Below are positions 51,972 through 60,886 of a stretch of DNA of 64,000 nucleotides, piece by piece. Each line of letters begins with the position of its first letter. The first letter of the stretch is position 1. Under the pieces are notes generated by a model that was not told the DNA's origin, ran no database searches, and worked only from the letters and a program-made list of their open reading frames with translations. A program made the position numbers and the translations under genes. The stretch spans positions 620,001 to 684,000 of the forward strand of contig NZ_BAAADV010000001.1 of the NCBI RefSeq assembly GCF_039522665.1. The letters are read 5' to 3'. This stretch comes from Natronoarchaeum mannanilyticum (GTDB lineage: Archaea > Halobacteriota > Halobacteria > Halobacteriales > Natronoarchaeaceae).

Positions 51972-52784
51972 ATGCGACGTGACAGCACCGATTCGGCGGA
52001 TAGCACCGCAACGGAAGGCGCGAACTCGACGGGGAACTCGTCCGAGAGCGGCGGCCCGACGAGCACCGACGCCGGCGACGGGCGTGCCGATCAGGACCAG
52101 CCCGTGACGTTCACCCGACGAGGAATCCGAGACGGGTTCGTCAAGTGCGTCCCCGTCTCGCTCGGCGTGGCGGGCTACGGGATCGCGTTCGGCGTCCTCG
52201 CCCAGCAGGCCGGACTCAGCGTCGCCGAGGCGACCCTGATGAGCGCCGTCGTGGTCGCCGGGGCGGCCCAGGTGATCGCGGTCGAGCTCTGGGCCGATCC
52301 GATCCCGGTCGCGCTGGTCGTCGGCACGGCGTTCGTCGTCAATCTCCGGTACACGCTGATGGGGGCGGCGCTGCGGCCGTGGCTGCGCGATTTGACGCCA
52401 CTGCAGGCGTACGGCAGCGTCTTTTTCATGGCCGACGAGAACTGGGCGCTGACGATGGGCGAGCTCCGATCGGGAGGTACCAAGGGAGCGTTCCTGCTCG
52501 GCAGCGGGCTCGCGATCTGGGCGTTCTGGGTCGGCTCGACGGTGCTGGGCGCGACGGCCGGAGCGACGATCGGCGAGCCCTCCCGGTACGGCCTGGACTT
52601 CGTGCTGGTGGCCGTGTTCCTCGCCATCGCGGTGTCGCTGTGGGACGGCGCGTCCGATCTCGTTCCGTGGGCCGGCGCGCTGCTCGTCGCCGTGCTGAGT
52701 TCCCAACTGCTTCCCGGAAGCTGGTACATCCTGGCGGGCGGGATCGCCGGGTTCGTACTGGAGGTGGCGCGCTTTGAGTCCTGA
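51972..52784 (+). CDS. azlC: AzlC-type branched-chain amino acid exporter subunit
   Basis: The 270-residue membrane protein has an N-terminal Ser/Thr/Asp tail (about 40 residues) and then seven helices. The AzlC motif is GFVKCVPVSLGVAGYGIAFG, then ATLMSAVVVAGAAQVIAVEL and MADENWALTMGEL. Together with AzlD it exports branched-chain amino acids. The next gene overlaps by 11 bases, so the two are one unit. The start ATG at 51972 is clear. Confidence 0.9.
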   Translation: MRRDSTDSADSTATEGANSTGNSSESGGPTSTDAGDGRADQDQPVTFTRRGIRDGFVKCVPVSLGVAGYGIAFGVLAQQAGLSVAEATLMSAVVVAGAAQVIAVELWADPIPVALVVGTAFVVNLRYTLMGAALRPWLRDLTPLQAYGSVFFMADENWALTMGELRSGGTKGAFLLGSGLAIWAFWVGSTVLGATAGATIGEPSRYGLDFVLVAVFLAIAVSLWDGASDLVPWAGALLVAVLSSQLLPGSWYILAGGIAGFVLEVARFES

Positions 52785-53088
52785 CCTCTCGCTGACGCCG
52801 GTCGTCGTCGGCGTCGTGCTGGCGATGGCGCTGGGGACCTACGTCACCAAGGCCGGCGGGCTGTGGCTGCTGGGTCGGATCGACGTCTCGGAGCGCGTCG
52901 AGGCCGGGCTCGAAGTGCTTCCGGGCGCGATCGTCGTCTCGATCCTCGGGCCGGAACTGGTCGAGGGGGGCCCCGCGGAGTGGGGCGCAGCGGCACTCGT
53001 ACTGTTGGTCGCCTGGAAAACCGAGAGCGTGCTGCTGGCGATCGTCGTCGGCGCGGGAGCCGTCGTCGCGCTCCGGGGCGTTTTGTAG
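52774..53088 (+). CDS. azlD: AzlD-type exporter subunit
   Basis: The 104-residue partner of AzlC has three or four hydrophobic helices, with LAMALGTYVTKAGGLWLLGR and GLEVLPGAIVVSILGPELVE. The start is a TTG at 52774 that overlaps the end of azlC; a start codon further inside would remove the first helix. The pair is small enough to be a standard AzlCD two-component exporter. Confidence 0.88.
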   Translation: MSPDLSLTPVVVGVVLAMALGTYVTKAGGLWLLGRIDVSERVEAGLEVLPGAIVVSILGPELVEGGPAEWGAAALVLLVAWKTESVLLAIVVGAGAVVALRGVL

Positions 53089-53102
53089 CGGTCGGTCGCC
53101 GT

Positions 53103-53927
53103 TCAGAGTTCGTAGCGTTCGCCGTCGACCGCCAGCGGCTCCTCGAACGCTTCCTCGACGGGATAGAAGTGTGCGAGGTGGACCAGCCGCGTCTCGTCGG
53201 CGTCGAGCTCGTCGGCCAGATCGAGCGCGCCCTCGCGGGTCATGTGCTTGGTGCCGAACGTCCGCGGGACGCCGTCGTCGTCGTGGTCGGCGCCGCCGAT
53301 CGGGTGGTGGTCACAGAGGCTGGCCGGGACGATGGCGTCGGCGAGAAAGAGGTCCGGATCGGCCAGCGCGTCGCGCGAGCGCTCGGGGATGTCGTAGCTC
53401 GTGTCGCCCGACAGCGAGAGCGTCGCGCCCGTCTCGGGATCCTCGATCGCGACGCCGTAGCAGACCAGCGGCGGGTGGTCGACCGGCACGAGCGTCACGT
53501 CGAGCCCACAGGTCCGGATCGTCTCGAACGGCGTCGCGGGCCGGGGCTCGACGGCGTCGAGGTAGCTGTACTTGCGCTCGATCGTCTCGACGACGCTCTC
53601 GCCGGTCTGGGGGTCGGTCTCGTCGGCGGCGTACACCGGGACGCCGTCGAGCAGCCGGTAGGCGTTTCCGAGGCCGTCGAGGTGGTCGAAGTGAACGTGA
53701 GAAATCAGGACGGCGTCGGGCAGGTCGACGCCCTCGCGGAGGAACTGGTAGCGGAAGTCCGGGCTGGCGTCGATCAGCAACGACTCGCCGGTGCGCTCGT
53801 TCCGGACGTGGACCGAGAAGCGCGTGCGCTCGACGCCGAGCTGGCGGCTGCGCTCGCAGGTGTCGCAGTCGCAGCCGACGGTCGGCGTCCCCGTCGTGTC
53901 GCCCGTTCCGAGTAGTGTGATCTCCAT
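53103..53927 (-). CDS. MBL-fold metallo-hydrolase (PhnP-like)
   Basis: The 274-residue protein is a metallo-beta-lactamase fold with HVHFDHLDGLGNAYRLLDG (HxHxDH), GVAIEDPETGATLSLSGDTS and a late CDHHPIGGADHDDDG region. The N-terminal part contains CDCDTCERS, a PhnP/RNase Z-like zinc element. The function is unclear: PhnP hydrolyses cyclic phosphates, and RNase Z type cannot be excluded. It is transcribed in the same direction as the AAA ATPase upstream (80-base gap). Confidence 0.88.
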   Translation of the reverse strand: MEITLLGTGDTTGTPTVGCDCDTCERSRQLGVERTRFSVHVRNERTGESLLIDASPDFRYQFLREGVDLPDAVLISHVHFDHLDGLGNAYRLLDGVPVYAADETDPQTGESVVETIERKYSYLDAVEPRPATPFETIRTCGLDVTLVPVDHPPLVCYGVAIEDPETGATLSLSGDTSYDIPERSRDALADPDLFLADAIVPASLCDHHPIGGADHDDDGVPRTFGTKHMTREGALDLADELDADETRLVHLAHFYPVEEAFEEPLAVDGERYEL

Positions 53928-54007
53928 AGCGTAGAGTAGTGTTCGGCGTCAGCGCTCCGTTCGGTCAGTCGCGACGCGCGGGCGGTGAAGCGGCGAAGGC
54001 GCTTGCG

Positions 54008-55354
54008 TCAGTGCTCGTGGGCGTGGTCGTGCCCGCCGCCCGACTCGCCGCCGTCCGCGCCGATGTCGCCGCCGGCGACCAGCGCGTCGTGATCGCCGTC
54101 CATCATGTCCATGTTCTTGAGGTTGTCCCGCTCCTCGAAGTCCTCGACGGCGTCGACCAGATCCTGCTGGGTGAGCGTCGTCCGCTCCTCGGTCAGCGCG
54201 TCGAGCACGGCCTCCCGGAGCACCATCCGCAGGTCGCTGCCGGTCAGCCCCTCGGTGAGATCGGCGATCGCTTCGGGGTCGAACTCGTCTATATCCATCG
54301 CGCGCGTGATCACGCGCAGGATGTCCGCGCGCATCCCGGAGTCGGGCTTCGGGAAGTTGACGATCTCGTCGAAGCGGCGCCACGCCGCGGCGTCTAACTG
54401 GTCGGGGTGGTTCGTCGCGCCGATCAGCAACACGTCGTCCTCGATGAGGCTGACGTCGTCGATCGACTTCAGCAGCGTGTTGACCGCCCGCTTGATCGCG
54501 GCGTGCTCGTCGGACGCGCGGGTCTTCGCGACGAAGTCGAACTCGTCCATGAAGAGGATACACGGCGAGAGTCGCTTCGCCACCTCGAACACCTTCTCGA
54601 CGTTCTTGGCCGTCTCGCCGAGGTACTGGCTGGTGATCATCGAGAGCTTGACCTCCACGAAGGGGAGATCGAGCGAGTGAGCCAGCCCGCGGGCGACCGA
54701 CGTCTTCCCCGTTCCCGGCGGCCCGACGAACAGCAGCTTGCCGATCTCGCGCAGGCCGATCTGGGCGAGGTAGTCGCGGTGCTCGATCGCCTTGACGATC
54801 TTGTGGATCTCGTTTTCCTGGTCGGTCGTCAGCACCAGGTCGTCGAGCGTCATCTCGATCTCCTCGGGCGCGCGGATGTCGACCAGGTCGAGCATCTCCT
54901 CCTCGTCCTCGTCGTCGAAGTACTCCTCGAGCAGGCTGTCGATCCACACCCGGTCGGCCTGAATCGGCCGGTTGGCCTCGCGAGCGCGCTCGTAGTCGAT
55001 CTCGCGGTCCTCGCCGAAGCGGTAGGCGAGCGTCGGGTTCGTCCGCAGGCGCTCGTCGTCGGCCCGCTCGAGGAACCACTCCTCGGCCATCTCGGGCTGG
55101 TTGATCGAGATCGAGCCCGAGAACTCGTCGCGCTCGGTGAACATCAGGTCCGAGACGGCCTCCCAGGGCTGGTCGACGCCCGTCCCCGCTCTGGCGGTGC
55201 TGTTCGTCGCCGACAGCGGGCGCTCGATCTCGCCGTCGCTCCAGAACACCCGCCGGAACCGCGGGGGGAGGTCGTTGGCGTCGAGGTCCCGCTCGTCCGT
55301 GAAGATCCGCGTCGTCAACAGAAACTCGACGACGTCCATCGCCGCGTTGCTCAT
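54008..55354 (-). CDS. AAA+ ATPase with His-rich tail
   Basis: The 448 residues contain an N-terminal region of about 170 residues with no clear family. The AAA core follows: Walker A VGPPGTGKTSVAR (about 213-225), Walker B CILFMDEFDFVAK, sensor LLIGATNHPDQLDAAAWRRF and the lid ending LKNMDMM. The tail (DGGESGGGHDHAHEH) is His-rich and may bind metal. It resembles Cdc48/proteasome-like AAA proteins in the core, but the N-domain differs. The substrate is unknown. It stands between an MBL hydrolase and a membrane gene. Confidence 0.88.
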   Translation of the reverse strand: MSNAAMDVVEFLLTTRIFTDERDLDANDLPPRFRRVFWSDGEIERPLSATNSTARAGTGVDQPWEAVSDLMFTERDEFSGSISINQPEMAEEWFLERADDERLRTNPTLAYRFGEDREIDYERAREANRPIQADRVWIDSLLEEYFDDEDEEEMLDLVDIRAPEEIEMTLDDLVLTTDQENEIHKIVKAIEHRDYLAQIGLREIGKLLFVGPPGTGKTSVARGLAHSLDLPFVEVKLSMITSQYLGETAKNVEKVFEVAKRLSPCILFMDEFDFVAKTRASDEHAAIKRAVNTLLKSIDDVSLIEDDVLLIGATNHPDQLDAAAWRRFDEIVNFPKPDSGMRADILRVITRAMDIDEFDPEAIADLTEGLTGSDLRMVLREAVLDALTEERTTLTQQDLVDAVEDFEERDNLKNMDMMDGDHDALVAGGDIGADGGESGGGHDHAHEH

Positions 55355-55437
55355 TCCCCGATAGGTTGGTTCGGACGACTCTTAAGGCCGTCGAAGCGTC
55401 ACGGCCCCGAGCTGTCGATCCGACGCCGGAACGGCCG

Positions 55438-56307
55438 CTACCAGTACTCCTCGGTGTCGTCGCGTCGCGAGGAATCGTCCTCGTCGTCGTTCCACGAAGG
55501 ACTCGAGTCGTCGCGCCGAGAATCGTCGTCCGCGGCGCCGAAGCCGCCGCGTTCGTCCCGTGACTGTCCGAAGTCGCTCCGATCGTCGCGGGCCTGTCCG
55601 AACCCGTCGTCGCGCCGGTCGCGGTCGTCGGTCGTTCCCCAGCCGTCGTCGACCTCCGGCTCGCCGCCTCGCGGACCGTCGCCCCACTCGTCGCCGCCCG
55701 AGGCGCCCTCGCGGGCGCCGTTGCGGAAGTGCTGGATCACCGCCCCGAGACCCAGCGAGATCGCTGCGAGGCTGACGAGTATGTTCAGCACCGGGATCTG
55801 ACCCAGAAGTGCCAGGGCGACGAAGCCGACCAGGTAGCCGATCCACAGGTTCTTCGCGGTGAGTTCGGTCCGGCGGTCGCTCGACGCGATCCGGTACAGC
55901 ACTAGCCCGAGCGCGATGTTGATGACGGCCGAGGCAGGGATGAACAGAAGAATCAGAGCCAGCAACAGCGGGATCCCGAGCACCGCGCCGATCAGGGTTA
56001 CAAACAGGATGACCGCCACGATGAACGTCCCGACGATCGTGGCGAATCCGACGATGCCGGTCTCGGCGGTATCCTCGCGAACGTACCGGACCGTGGACCG
56101 CGTGAACCCGGGCGCGAGGTGGATGAGCAGCGCGGCAACGATCACACCGAAGATCAACTGTGCGAGAACGGACCCCAGCCTGAACTCCGGGGAGAAGTAC
56201 ACCGACGGATCGGTCGGGACGTCACCAGCCTGCTGGGCACTCACGACTGCCGGAACCAGCAGCCCGAGCAGAATCGTCAGTACCGTGCGCCGAATCGTGC
56301 GTCTCAT
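55438..56307 (-). CDS. Membrane protein with long charged repetitive tail
   Basis: The 289-residue protein starts MRRTIRRTVLTILLGLLVPA (signal-like) and has about five helices (to residue 190). A tail of about 85 residues follows, rich in Asp, Arg, Gly, Ser and Phe (DDGFGQARDDRSDFGQSRDE). I recall DUF8173-type annotation for the membrane part. The tail has an imperfect DDGFGQxRDDRSDFGQxRDE repeat. The function is unknown. I chose the ATG at 56307; the upstream frame extends only into the divergent thiolase promoter. Confidence 0.78.
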   Translation of the reverse strand: MRRTIRRTVLTILLGLLVPAVVSAQQAGDVPTDPSVYFSPEFRLGSVLAQLIFGVIVAALLIHLAPGFTRSTVRYVREDTAETGIVGFATIVGTFIVAVILFVTLIGAVLGIPLLLALILLFIPASAVINIALGLVLYRIASSDRRTELTAKNLWIGYLVGFVALALLGQIPVLNILVSLAAISLGLGAVIQHFRNGAREGASGGDEWGDGPRGGEPEVDDGWGTTDDRDRRDDGFGQARDDRSDFGQSRDERGGFGAADDDSRRDDSSPSWNDDEDDSSRRDDTEEYW

Positions 56308-56399
56308 ACATTTAGTCCGCTGGCAAAATACGATAAAATTGGTGGTCGACGCGAACGCCGACCGTAAACTCCGGAGGGGAGCGCGCCGAGTTCTACGCC

Positions 56400-56407
56400 C
56401 TTTTAAG
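56400..56407 (+). promoter_or_regulatory. TATA-like box for the thiolase gene
   Basis: CTTTTAAG lies about 25 bases before the ATG at 56432, giving a leaderless start for the thiolase gene. Confidence 0.65.
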
Positions 56408-56431
56408 TTCACGAACGACCATTCGGATAGT

Positions 56432-57574
56432 ATGAGCGACGATACCACTCCCGTCATCGCGGCGGCCTACCGAACACCGCAAGGGAAGGAAGACGGCGCG
56501 TTCGCCGACGTGCGTAGCGAGGACCTCTCGGTCCCGCTGATCGACGAGATACTCGCCAAAACCGGACTGTCCGGCGACCAGATCGACGATCTGATGTGGG
56601 GGTGTGCCCAGCAGCGCGGCGAGCAGGGCAACAACCTCGCGCGCGTCATCGCGCTGCTCTCGGAGCTGGGCGAGTCGGTGCCCGGGACGACGATCAACCG
56701 CTGGTGCGCCTCCTCGATGCAGGCCGTGATCTCGGCGTCCGACGCCGTCCGAGCCGGCCAGCGCGACGCGATCATCGCGGGCGGCGTCGAGTCGATGAGC
56801 CGCGTGAAGATGGGCGAGAACACCCACAACGTCCACCCGCGGATGAACGACCTGTACAACGTCGGCGAGCTCCAGATGGGGATGACCGCCGAGAAGGTCG
56901 CCGACGAGTACGACGTCAGTCGCGAGGAACAGGACGAGTACGCGCTGCGGAGCCACGAACGCGCCGCCGCGGCGACCGACGAGGGCCGGTTCGACGACCA
57001 GATCATCCCGATCGAGACCGAGGACGGCGTCGTCGACGAGGACGAGGGGATCCGCCGCGACACCTCGCTCGACAAGCTCGCCCAGCTCCCGACCGTGTTC
57101 AAGTCCGACGGGACGGTGACGCCGGGCAACGCCTCGCAGGTCAGCGACGGCGCCGCCGCGACGCTCGTGACGAGCAAGGCGTTCGCCGAGGACAACGGGC
57201 TGGACGTGCTCGCCGAGATCGGCTCGAACAACGTCGCGGGCGTCGATCCCACGGTGATGGGGATCGGCCCGGTGCCCGCGACCGAGGGGCTCTTGGAGCG
57301 CACGGGGCGAGAGATCGACGACTACGATCTGGTCGAGCTCAACGAGGCGTTCGCCAGCCAGACGGTGTACGCCCAGCGCGAGCTCGGCATCGAGGACGAG
57401 CGCTACAACGTCAACGGCGGCGCCATCGCGCTGGGCCACCCGCTGGGCGCCAGCGGCGCCCGGCTGCCGGTGACGCTCGTCCACGAGATGATCGAGCGCG
57501 ACGCCGACCGCGGGCTGGCGACGCTCTGTGTCGGCTTCGGGCAAGGTGCGGCGATCGAGTTCGAGCGGCCCTGA
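56432..57574 (+). CDS. Acetyl-CoA C-acyltransferase (thiolase)
   Basis: The 380-residue thiolase has the acyl-binding cysteine in [12 protein letters not shown] (near residue 89), the catalytic His in [20 protein letters not shown] and the second Cys in [15 protein letters not shown]. It works in fatty-acid degradation or acetoacetyl-CoA formation. Length is standard. The last 35 bases of the gene are repeated, with one mismatch, 122 bases downstream (57663-57697), one of three such 3'-end duplications in the window. Confidence 0.92.
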   Translation: MSDDTTPVIAAAYRTPQGKEDGAFADVRSEDLSVPLIDEILAKTGLSGDQIDDLMWGCAQQRGEQGNNLARVIALLSELGESVPGTTINRWCASSMQAVISASDAVRAGQRDAIIAGGVESMSRVKMGENTHNVHPRMNDLYNVGELQMGMTAEKVADEYDVSREEQDEYALRSHERAAAATDEGRFDDQIIPIETEDGVVDEDEGIRRDTSLDKLAQLPTVFKSDGTVTPGNASQVSDGAAATLVTSKAFAEDNGLDVLAEIGSNNVAGVDPTVMGIGPVPATEGLLERTGREIDDYDLVELNEAFASQTVYAQRELGIEDERYNVNGGAIALGHPLGASGARLPVTLVHEMIERDADRGLATLCVGFGQGAAIEFERP

Positions 57575-57662
57575 GGCAACCGATTTTTGGCTTTTGTCCC
57601 AGCTTTTGCGAGGCCGAGCGCGAGCGCAGCGAGCGACTCGGCCGAGACAAAAGGTGGTCGCG
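57575..57662. repeat. Hairpin-rich insert between the two thiolase 3' ends
   Basis: This insert of about 88 bases contains the palindromic pair CTTTTGTC (57592) and GACAAAAG (57646), nested around GGCCGAG/CTCGGCC with a GCGAGCGCAGCGAGCG loop. A TTTTGCGAGG block lies at 57604-57613 and AAAAGGT at 57649-57655. Both are shared with the insert after proS. It has no reading frame. Confidence 0.65.
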
Positions 57663-57697
57663 GCAGGGTGCGGCGATCGAGTTCGAGCGGCCCTGAG
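57663..57697 (+). pseudogene. Duplicated 3' end of the thiolase gene
   Basis: These 35 bases repeat the end of the thiolase gene (57541-57575) with one base difference. In frame they spell [10 protein letters not shown] and a stop. The single change is synonymous (CAA/CAG). It has no start codon and no coding role. Confidence 0.85.
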
Positions 57698-57802
57698 ACG
57701 GCGAAGCTGCTATTTTCGGCACCCGGATTCGCAGCGGCGCCCTGACGCCGCGGCGTCCGTCCGCGACGCCGACGCCCGGGTTCGGTTCACGAACAGCGGC
57801 AG

Positions 57803-57813
57803 ACATTTTATCC
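57803..57813 (+). promoter_or_regulatory. TATA-like box for the ABC transporter pair
   Basis: ACATTTTATCC lies about 25 bases before the GTG at 57837. It supports a leaderless GTG start and gives the transporter genes their own promoter rather than read-through from the thiolase. Confidence 0.6.
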
Positions 57814-57836
57814 TCGGCCAATAAATCGCCGGTACC

Positions 57837-58613
57837 GTGACCGACCTCGCCATCGAGACGCGGGCGCTGACGAAACGCTACGGCGACGCGGCCGCCGTCG
57901 AGGATCTGACGCTCTCGATCTCCTCCGGCTCAGTGTACGGCTTCCTCGGGCCGAACGGCGCCGGGAAGACGACGACGATGCGGATGCTGACGACGCTGAC
58001 GAAGCCCACCTCGGGCACCGCGAGCGTCGCGGGACAGTCGATCGAGGACCGCGACGCCGTGACGCCACACATCGGCTACCTCCCCGAGGAGCCGCCGCTG
58101 TACGACGAGCTGACCGGGCGCGAGCAACTGGAGTACATCGCCGGGCTACGGGACATCCCCGAGGACGAGGCCGACGAGCGGATCGGCTCGATGCTCGACC
58201 GGTTCGAGCTTGCCGAGGACGCCGACAAGCGCATCGACGCCTACTCGAAGGGGATGCGCCAGAAGGTCGGCGTCATCCAGGCCGTGCTCCACGAACCAGA
58301 CGTCGTCTTCCTCGACGAGCCGACCAGCGGGCTCGACCCGCGCGCGGCGCGGACGATGCGGGACACCATCGCCGAGCTCGCCGAGCGCGAGATGACCGTC
58401 TTCCTCTCGACGCACATCCTTCCCGTGGTCGACGAACTCGCCGACACCGTCGGCGTGCTCCACGACGGCCGGCTGGTCGCCGAGGGGACGCCAGACGGGC
58501 TCAAAAATCGCGCCGAGGCCGGCGAAGAACGGAGCCTCGAAGACGCGTTCCTCGACATCACCCACGACCACGGCGCCGAGCGGCTCGACGAGGAGTCCAC
58601 GACGACGGCATGA
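57837..58613 (+). CDS. ABC transporter ATP-binding protein
   Basis: The 258-residue ATPase has Walker A FLGPNGAGKTTT (about 37-48), signature YSKGMRQKVG and Walker B VVFLDEPTSGLDP, plus an H-loop in VFLSTHILPV. This is the CcmA/NatA-type exporter ATPase group (drug, Na+ or polymer export). It starts at a GTG at 57837. The permease gene begins four bases before its stop, so the two form a two-gene transporter. Confidence 0.92.
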   Translation: MTDLAIETRALTKRYGDAAAVEDLTLSISSGSVYGFLGPNGAGKTTTMRMLTTLTKPTSGTASVAGQSIEDRDAVTPHIGYLPEEPPLYDELTGREQLEYIAGLRDIPEDEADERIGSMLDRFELAEDADKRIDAYSKGMRQKVGVIQAVLHEPDVVFLDEPTSGLDPRAARTMRDTIAELAEREMTVFLSTHILPVVDELADTVGVLHDGRLVAEGTPDGLKNRAEAGEERSLEDAFLDITHDHGAERLDEESTTTA

Positions 58614-60289
58614 GCGGCCGGCTCCGCGAGAGCCCCGGCACGATCGATCGACTCCGCGACGCCGCGAGGATTGCGCGGGTCGAGACGGTGCGCCACTACC
58701 GCCGGCAGCGCGAGCACTCCTGGCGAGCGTTCTCCGAACTATTCCTCGTCGTCGTCGCGGCGTTCGTCGTGGTCGGGCAGGTGCCCGGCGCCGAAGGGTG
58801 GTCCTACCCCGACCCGGGCGCGTACTATTACGCAGCGGCCATCGCTGCCGGTGGGGGAGGCACAACGGCAGCGACCGGTCAGGACGCCGCCGTCGCCGCG
58901 GTGCGGGGGTTCGCCGGCATCGCGTTCGTGCTCGTCGCGCTGGTGACGATGCTCTGGACGGTGAAGGGCCAGGGCTGGCGCGAGCGCGACGACGGCCTGC
59001 TCGCGACGATCCCGATCGGGACGATCGTCGTCGGCGACGCGCTGGCCAAGATGATCAAGGCCGGACGGTTCCTCTCGCTGGCGATCGGCGGCGGCGCCGT
59101 CGCGTTCGCCGCCGGCTCCGGGCGCCCGCTCGGGATCATCGGCTTCGTCCTCGCGGCCGCGGGCCTGATCGCGACGGCGACCGCCTGCGGCTACGTCGCC
59201 GGGCTCGGAGCTCTCGTCGCGCTCCGGCGTTCGACGTTCGTCCGCGAGCACAAGCTGCTGGTCGGTTCGCCGCTGGTCGCGCTGTACTTCGGGCTGTTCG
59301 TCGGGAGCCGACAGGCCGGCGCGCTGCTGGGCGAGTGGCCGATCGCGTGGCACGCCGACGTCGCGCTGGCGTCGATCGGCGGCGGCGATCCCCGGCTCGC
59401 TACCGCCGCGCTGGTCGGGACGCCGCTTGCGCTCGCCGGACTCTGGGCCGTCGCGACGACGCTCGCCCGGTTAGCGTGGCTCGCCGACCCGTCGAAAGCG
59501 CCCGCGGTCGACACCGAAGCCGACCCGGCGAGATCCGGCATGTTCGGCCCGCTCGACCGGGTGCTCTCTGCGACCTGCTCCCGACCGACCCGCGCCGTGA
59601 CCCGCGCGCTCTGGCTCCGGGTGCGACGTAGACCCCAGGCGCTGTTGTACGTGCTGCTCCCGCTCGTCGTGCTGATCTCGGTCGGGTACGAGTTCGCACG
59701 CGCCGTTCCGGGGGCGCTGCCGGCGCTGGTGGCCGTCTACGGCGCCGGCGCGGTCGGCGCCGGGGCGACGCTGAACCCGCTCGGCAACGAGGGGCGCGGG
59801 CTCCCGGCGACGCTGACGACGCCGGGGAGCGCACGTCACGTGGTTCGCGGGTATCTCGTCTCCGCGGCGCTCCCTGGGGGTGCCCTCGTCGCGGCGCTGA
59901 CCGTCGGCGTCGCCGCGAGGACGACGGGATCGGCCGTCGTCGCCGCGAGCGCCGGCCTGTTCGCCGCCGCACTGGCGGTCTGCCTGCCGGCGGTCGCGAT
60001 CGGCGTCGGAACCCTGCTCCCGGAGTTCGACGCGATCAGGCCCGCCGAGAACGCCGGCGTGACGGTTCCCCACGTGTACGCCGTGGTGGCGTACTCGGGG
60101 ACGATCGGGATCGTCGGGACGCCGGTGCTCGCCGGGCTGTATCTGGCGGGCGAGGGCGCAACCGAGATGCCGGTAGGCGTCGTCGTCACCGCGGGCGCCA
60201 TGGCGACGCTGCTCGTCGCTGGCGCGCTCGCGGGGCCGAGTTACCGGCGCGCCGTCAGGACGTTCGAGACGTATCTCGTCGGCGAGTGA
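58610..60289 (+). CDS. ABC transporter permease
   Basis: The 559-residue membrane protein has about 10-12 helices, with two roughly equal halves (a large polar loop near 285-335). The first half has YYYAAAIAAGGGGTTAATGQ, FLSLAIGGGAVAFAAGS and GYVAGLGALVALRR. It partners the upstream ATPase, whose stop it overlaps (ATGA). The substrate is unknown. I chose the ATG at 58610. Confidence 0.85.
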   Translation: MSGRLRESPGTIDRLRDAARIARVETVRHYRRQREHSWRAFSELFLVVVAAFVVVGQVPGAEGWSYPDPGAYYYAAAIAAGGGGTTAATGQDAAVAAVRGFAGIAFVLVALVTMLWTVKGQGWRERDDGLLATIPIGTIVVGDALAKMIKAGRFLSLAIGGGAVAFAAGSGRPLGIIGFVLAAAGLIATATACGYVAGLGALVALRRSTFVREHKLLVGSPLVALYFGLFVGSRQAGALLGEWPIAWHADVALASIGGGDPRLATAALVGTPLALAGLWAVATTLARLAWLADPSKAPAVDTEADPARSGMFGPLDRVLSATCSRPTRAVTRALWLRVRRRPQALLYVLLPLVVLISVGYEFARAVPGALPALVAVYGAGAVGAGATLNPLGNEGRGLPATLTTPGSARHVVRGYLVSAALPGGALVAALTVGVAARTTGSAVVAASAGLFAAALAVCLPAVAIGVGTLLPEFDAIRPAENAGVTVPHVYAVVAYSGTIGIVGTPVLAGLYLAGEGATEMPVGVVVTAGAMATLLVAGALAGPSYRRAVRTFETYLVGE

Positions 60290-60575
60290 GCGGCGGTCGC
60301 AGGACGCCTTCGCGCCACAGGTTTATCCCGGAAAGCGCGGCCAGTCGGGGCCGTGAACTGATCAGTCGCGCGACGCGGGCCCGGGCGGGTGTGCGACACG
60401 CCCGCGTCGCGATCGGGGAGTGTCGCCTGTTCGCCACGCTGTGAGTGATCGCTGTCCGCGCTTCGGGTGACGCCGAACCGCGTCGCGAGCGAGCGGCGGC
60501 GTCGTAGCGCCGCCGTCGCTCGGTCGCCGGACGGTACCACTAACCGTTTTAACCTTCTGTGCCCTAATCTCTCGC
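60290..60575. other. Intergenic region with a 12-base inverted repeat
   Basis: The gap of 286 bases has a perfect inverted repeat, CGCGACGCGGGC (60369-60380) and GCCCGCGTCGCG (60400-60411), separated by 19 bases. A TATA-like GGTTTATCCC lies near 60331-60340 and a good one (GTTTTAAC, 60546-60553) before the DUF5808 gene. I see no open frame. It may hold a terminator for the transporter operon or a small RNA. Confidence 0.5.
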
Positions 60576-60848
60576 ATGGCCGACAAGCCGACCTCCGGCG
60601 AGATCCTGGGCGTACCGTACAACTTCGAGCGACCGAACTTCCGGCGCATGCTCTCGTCGTACTGGGAGCCCGGCGAGGGGATGCTCGTCGAGAAGCCGTT
60701 CGGCGTCGGCTACACGCTGAACCTCGCGAACTGGCGCTCGTGGATCGTGCTGGCCGTCGCCGGCGCGCTGCTCTGGCACGAGCAGGGCAGCGGCGACGAC
60801 GAAGAGGCGACGGACGAACCGGTCGAGGTCGTCGTCGACGACGACTGA
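60576..60848 (+). CDS. DUF5808-type small membrane protein
   Basis: The 90-residue protein starts MADKPTSGEILGVPYNFERP, then NFRRMLSSYWEPGEGMLVEK, a hydrophobic segment (WIVLAVAGALLW) and an acidic tail. This is the DUF5808 pattern as I recall it. The function is unknown. The TATA box at 60546-60553 places the ATG leaderless. RdgB follows 38 bases later. Confidence 0.85.
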   Translation: MADKPTSGEILGVPYNFERPNFRRMLSSYWEPGEGMLVEKPFGVGYTLNLANWRSWIVLAVAGALLWHEQGSGDDEEATDEPVEVVVDDD

Positions 60849-60886
60849 TCGACGGCTATTTTCGCCGCCGGCGTCCACCGCCGGGT

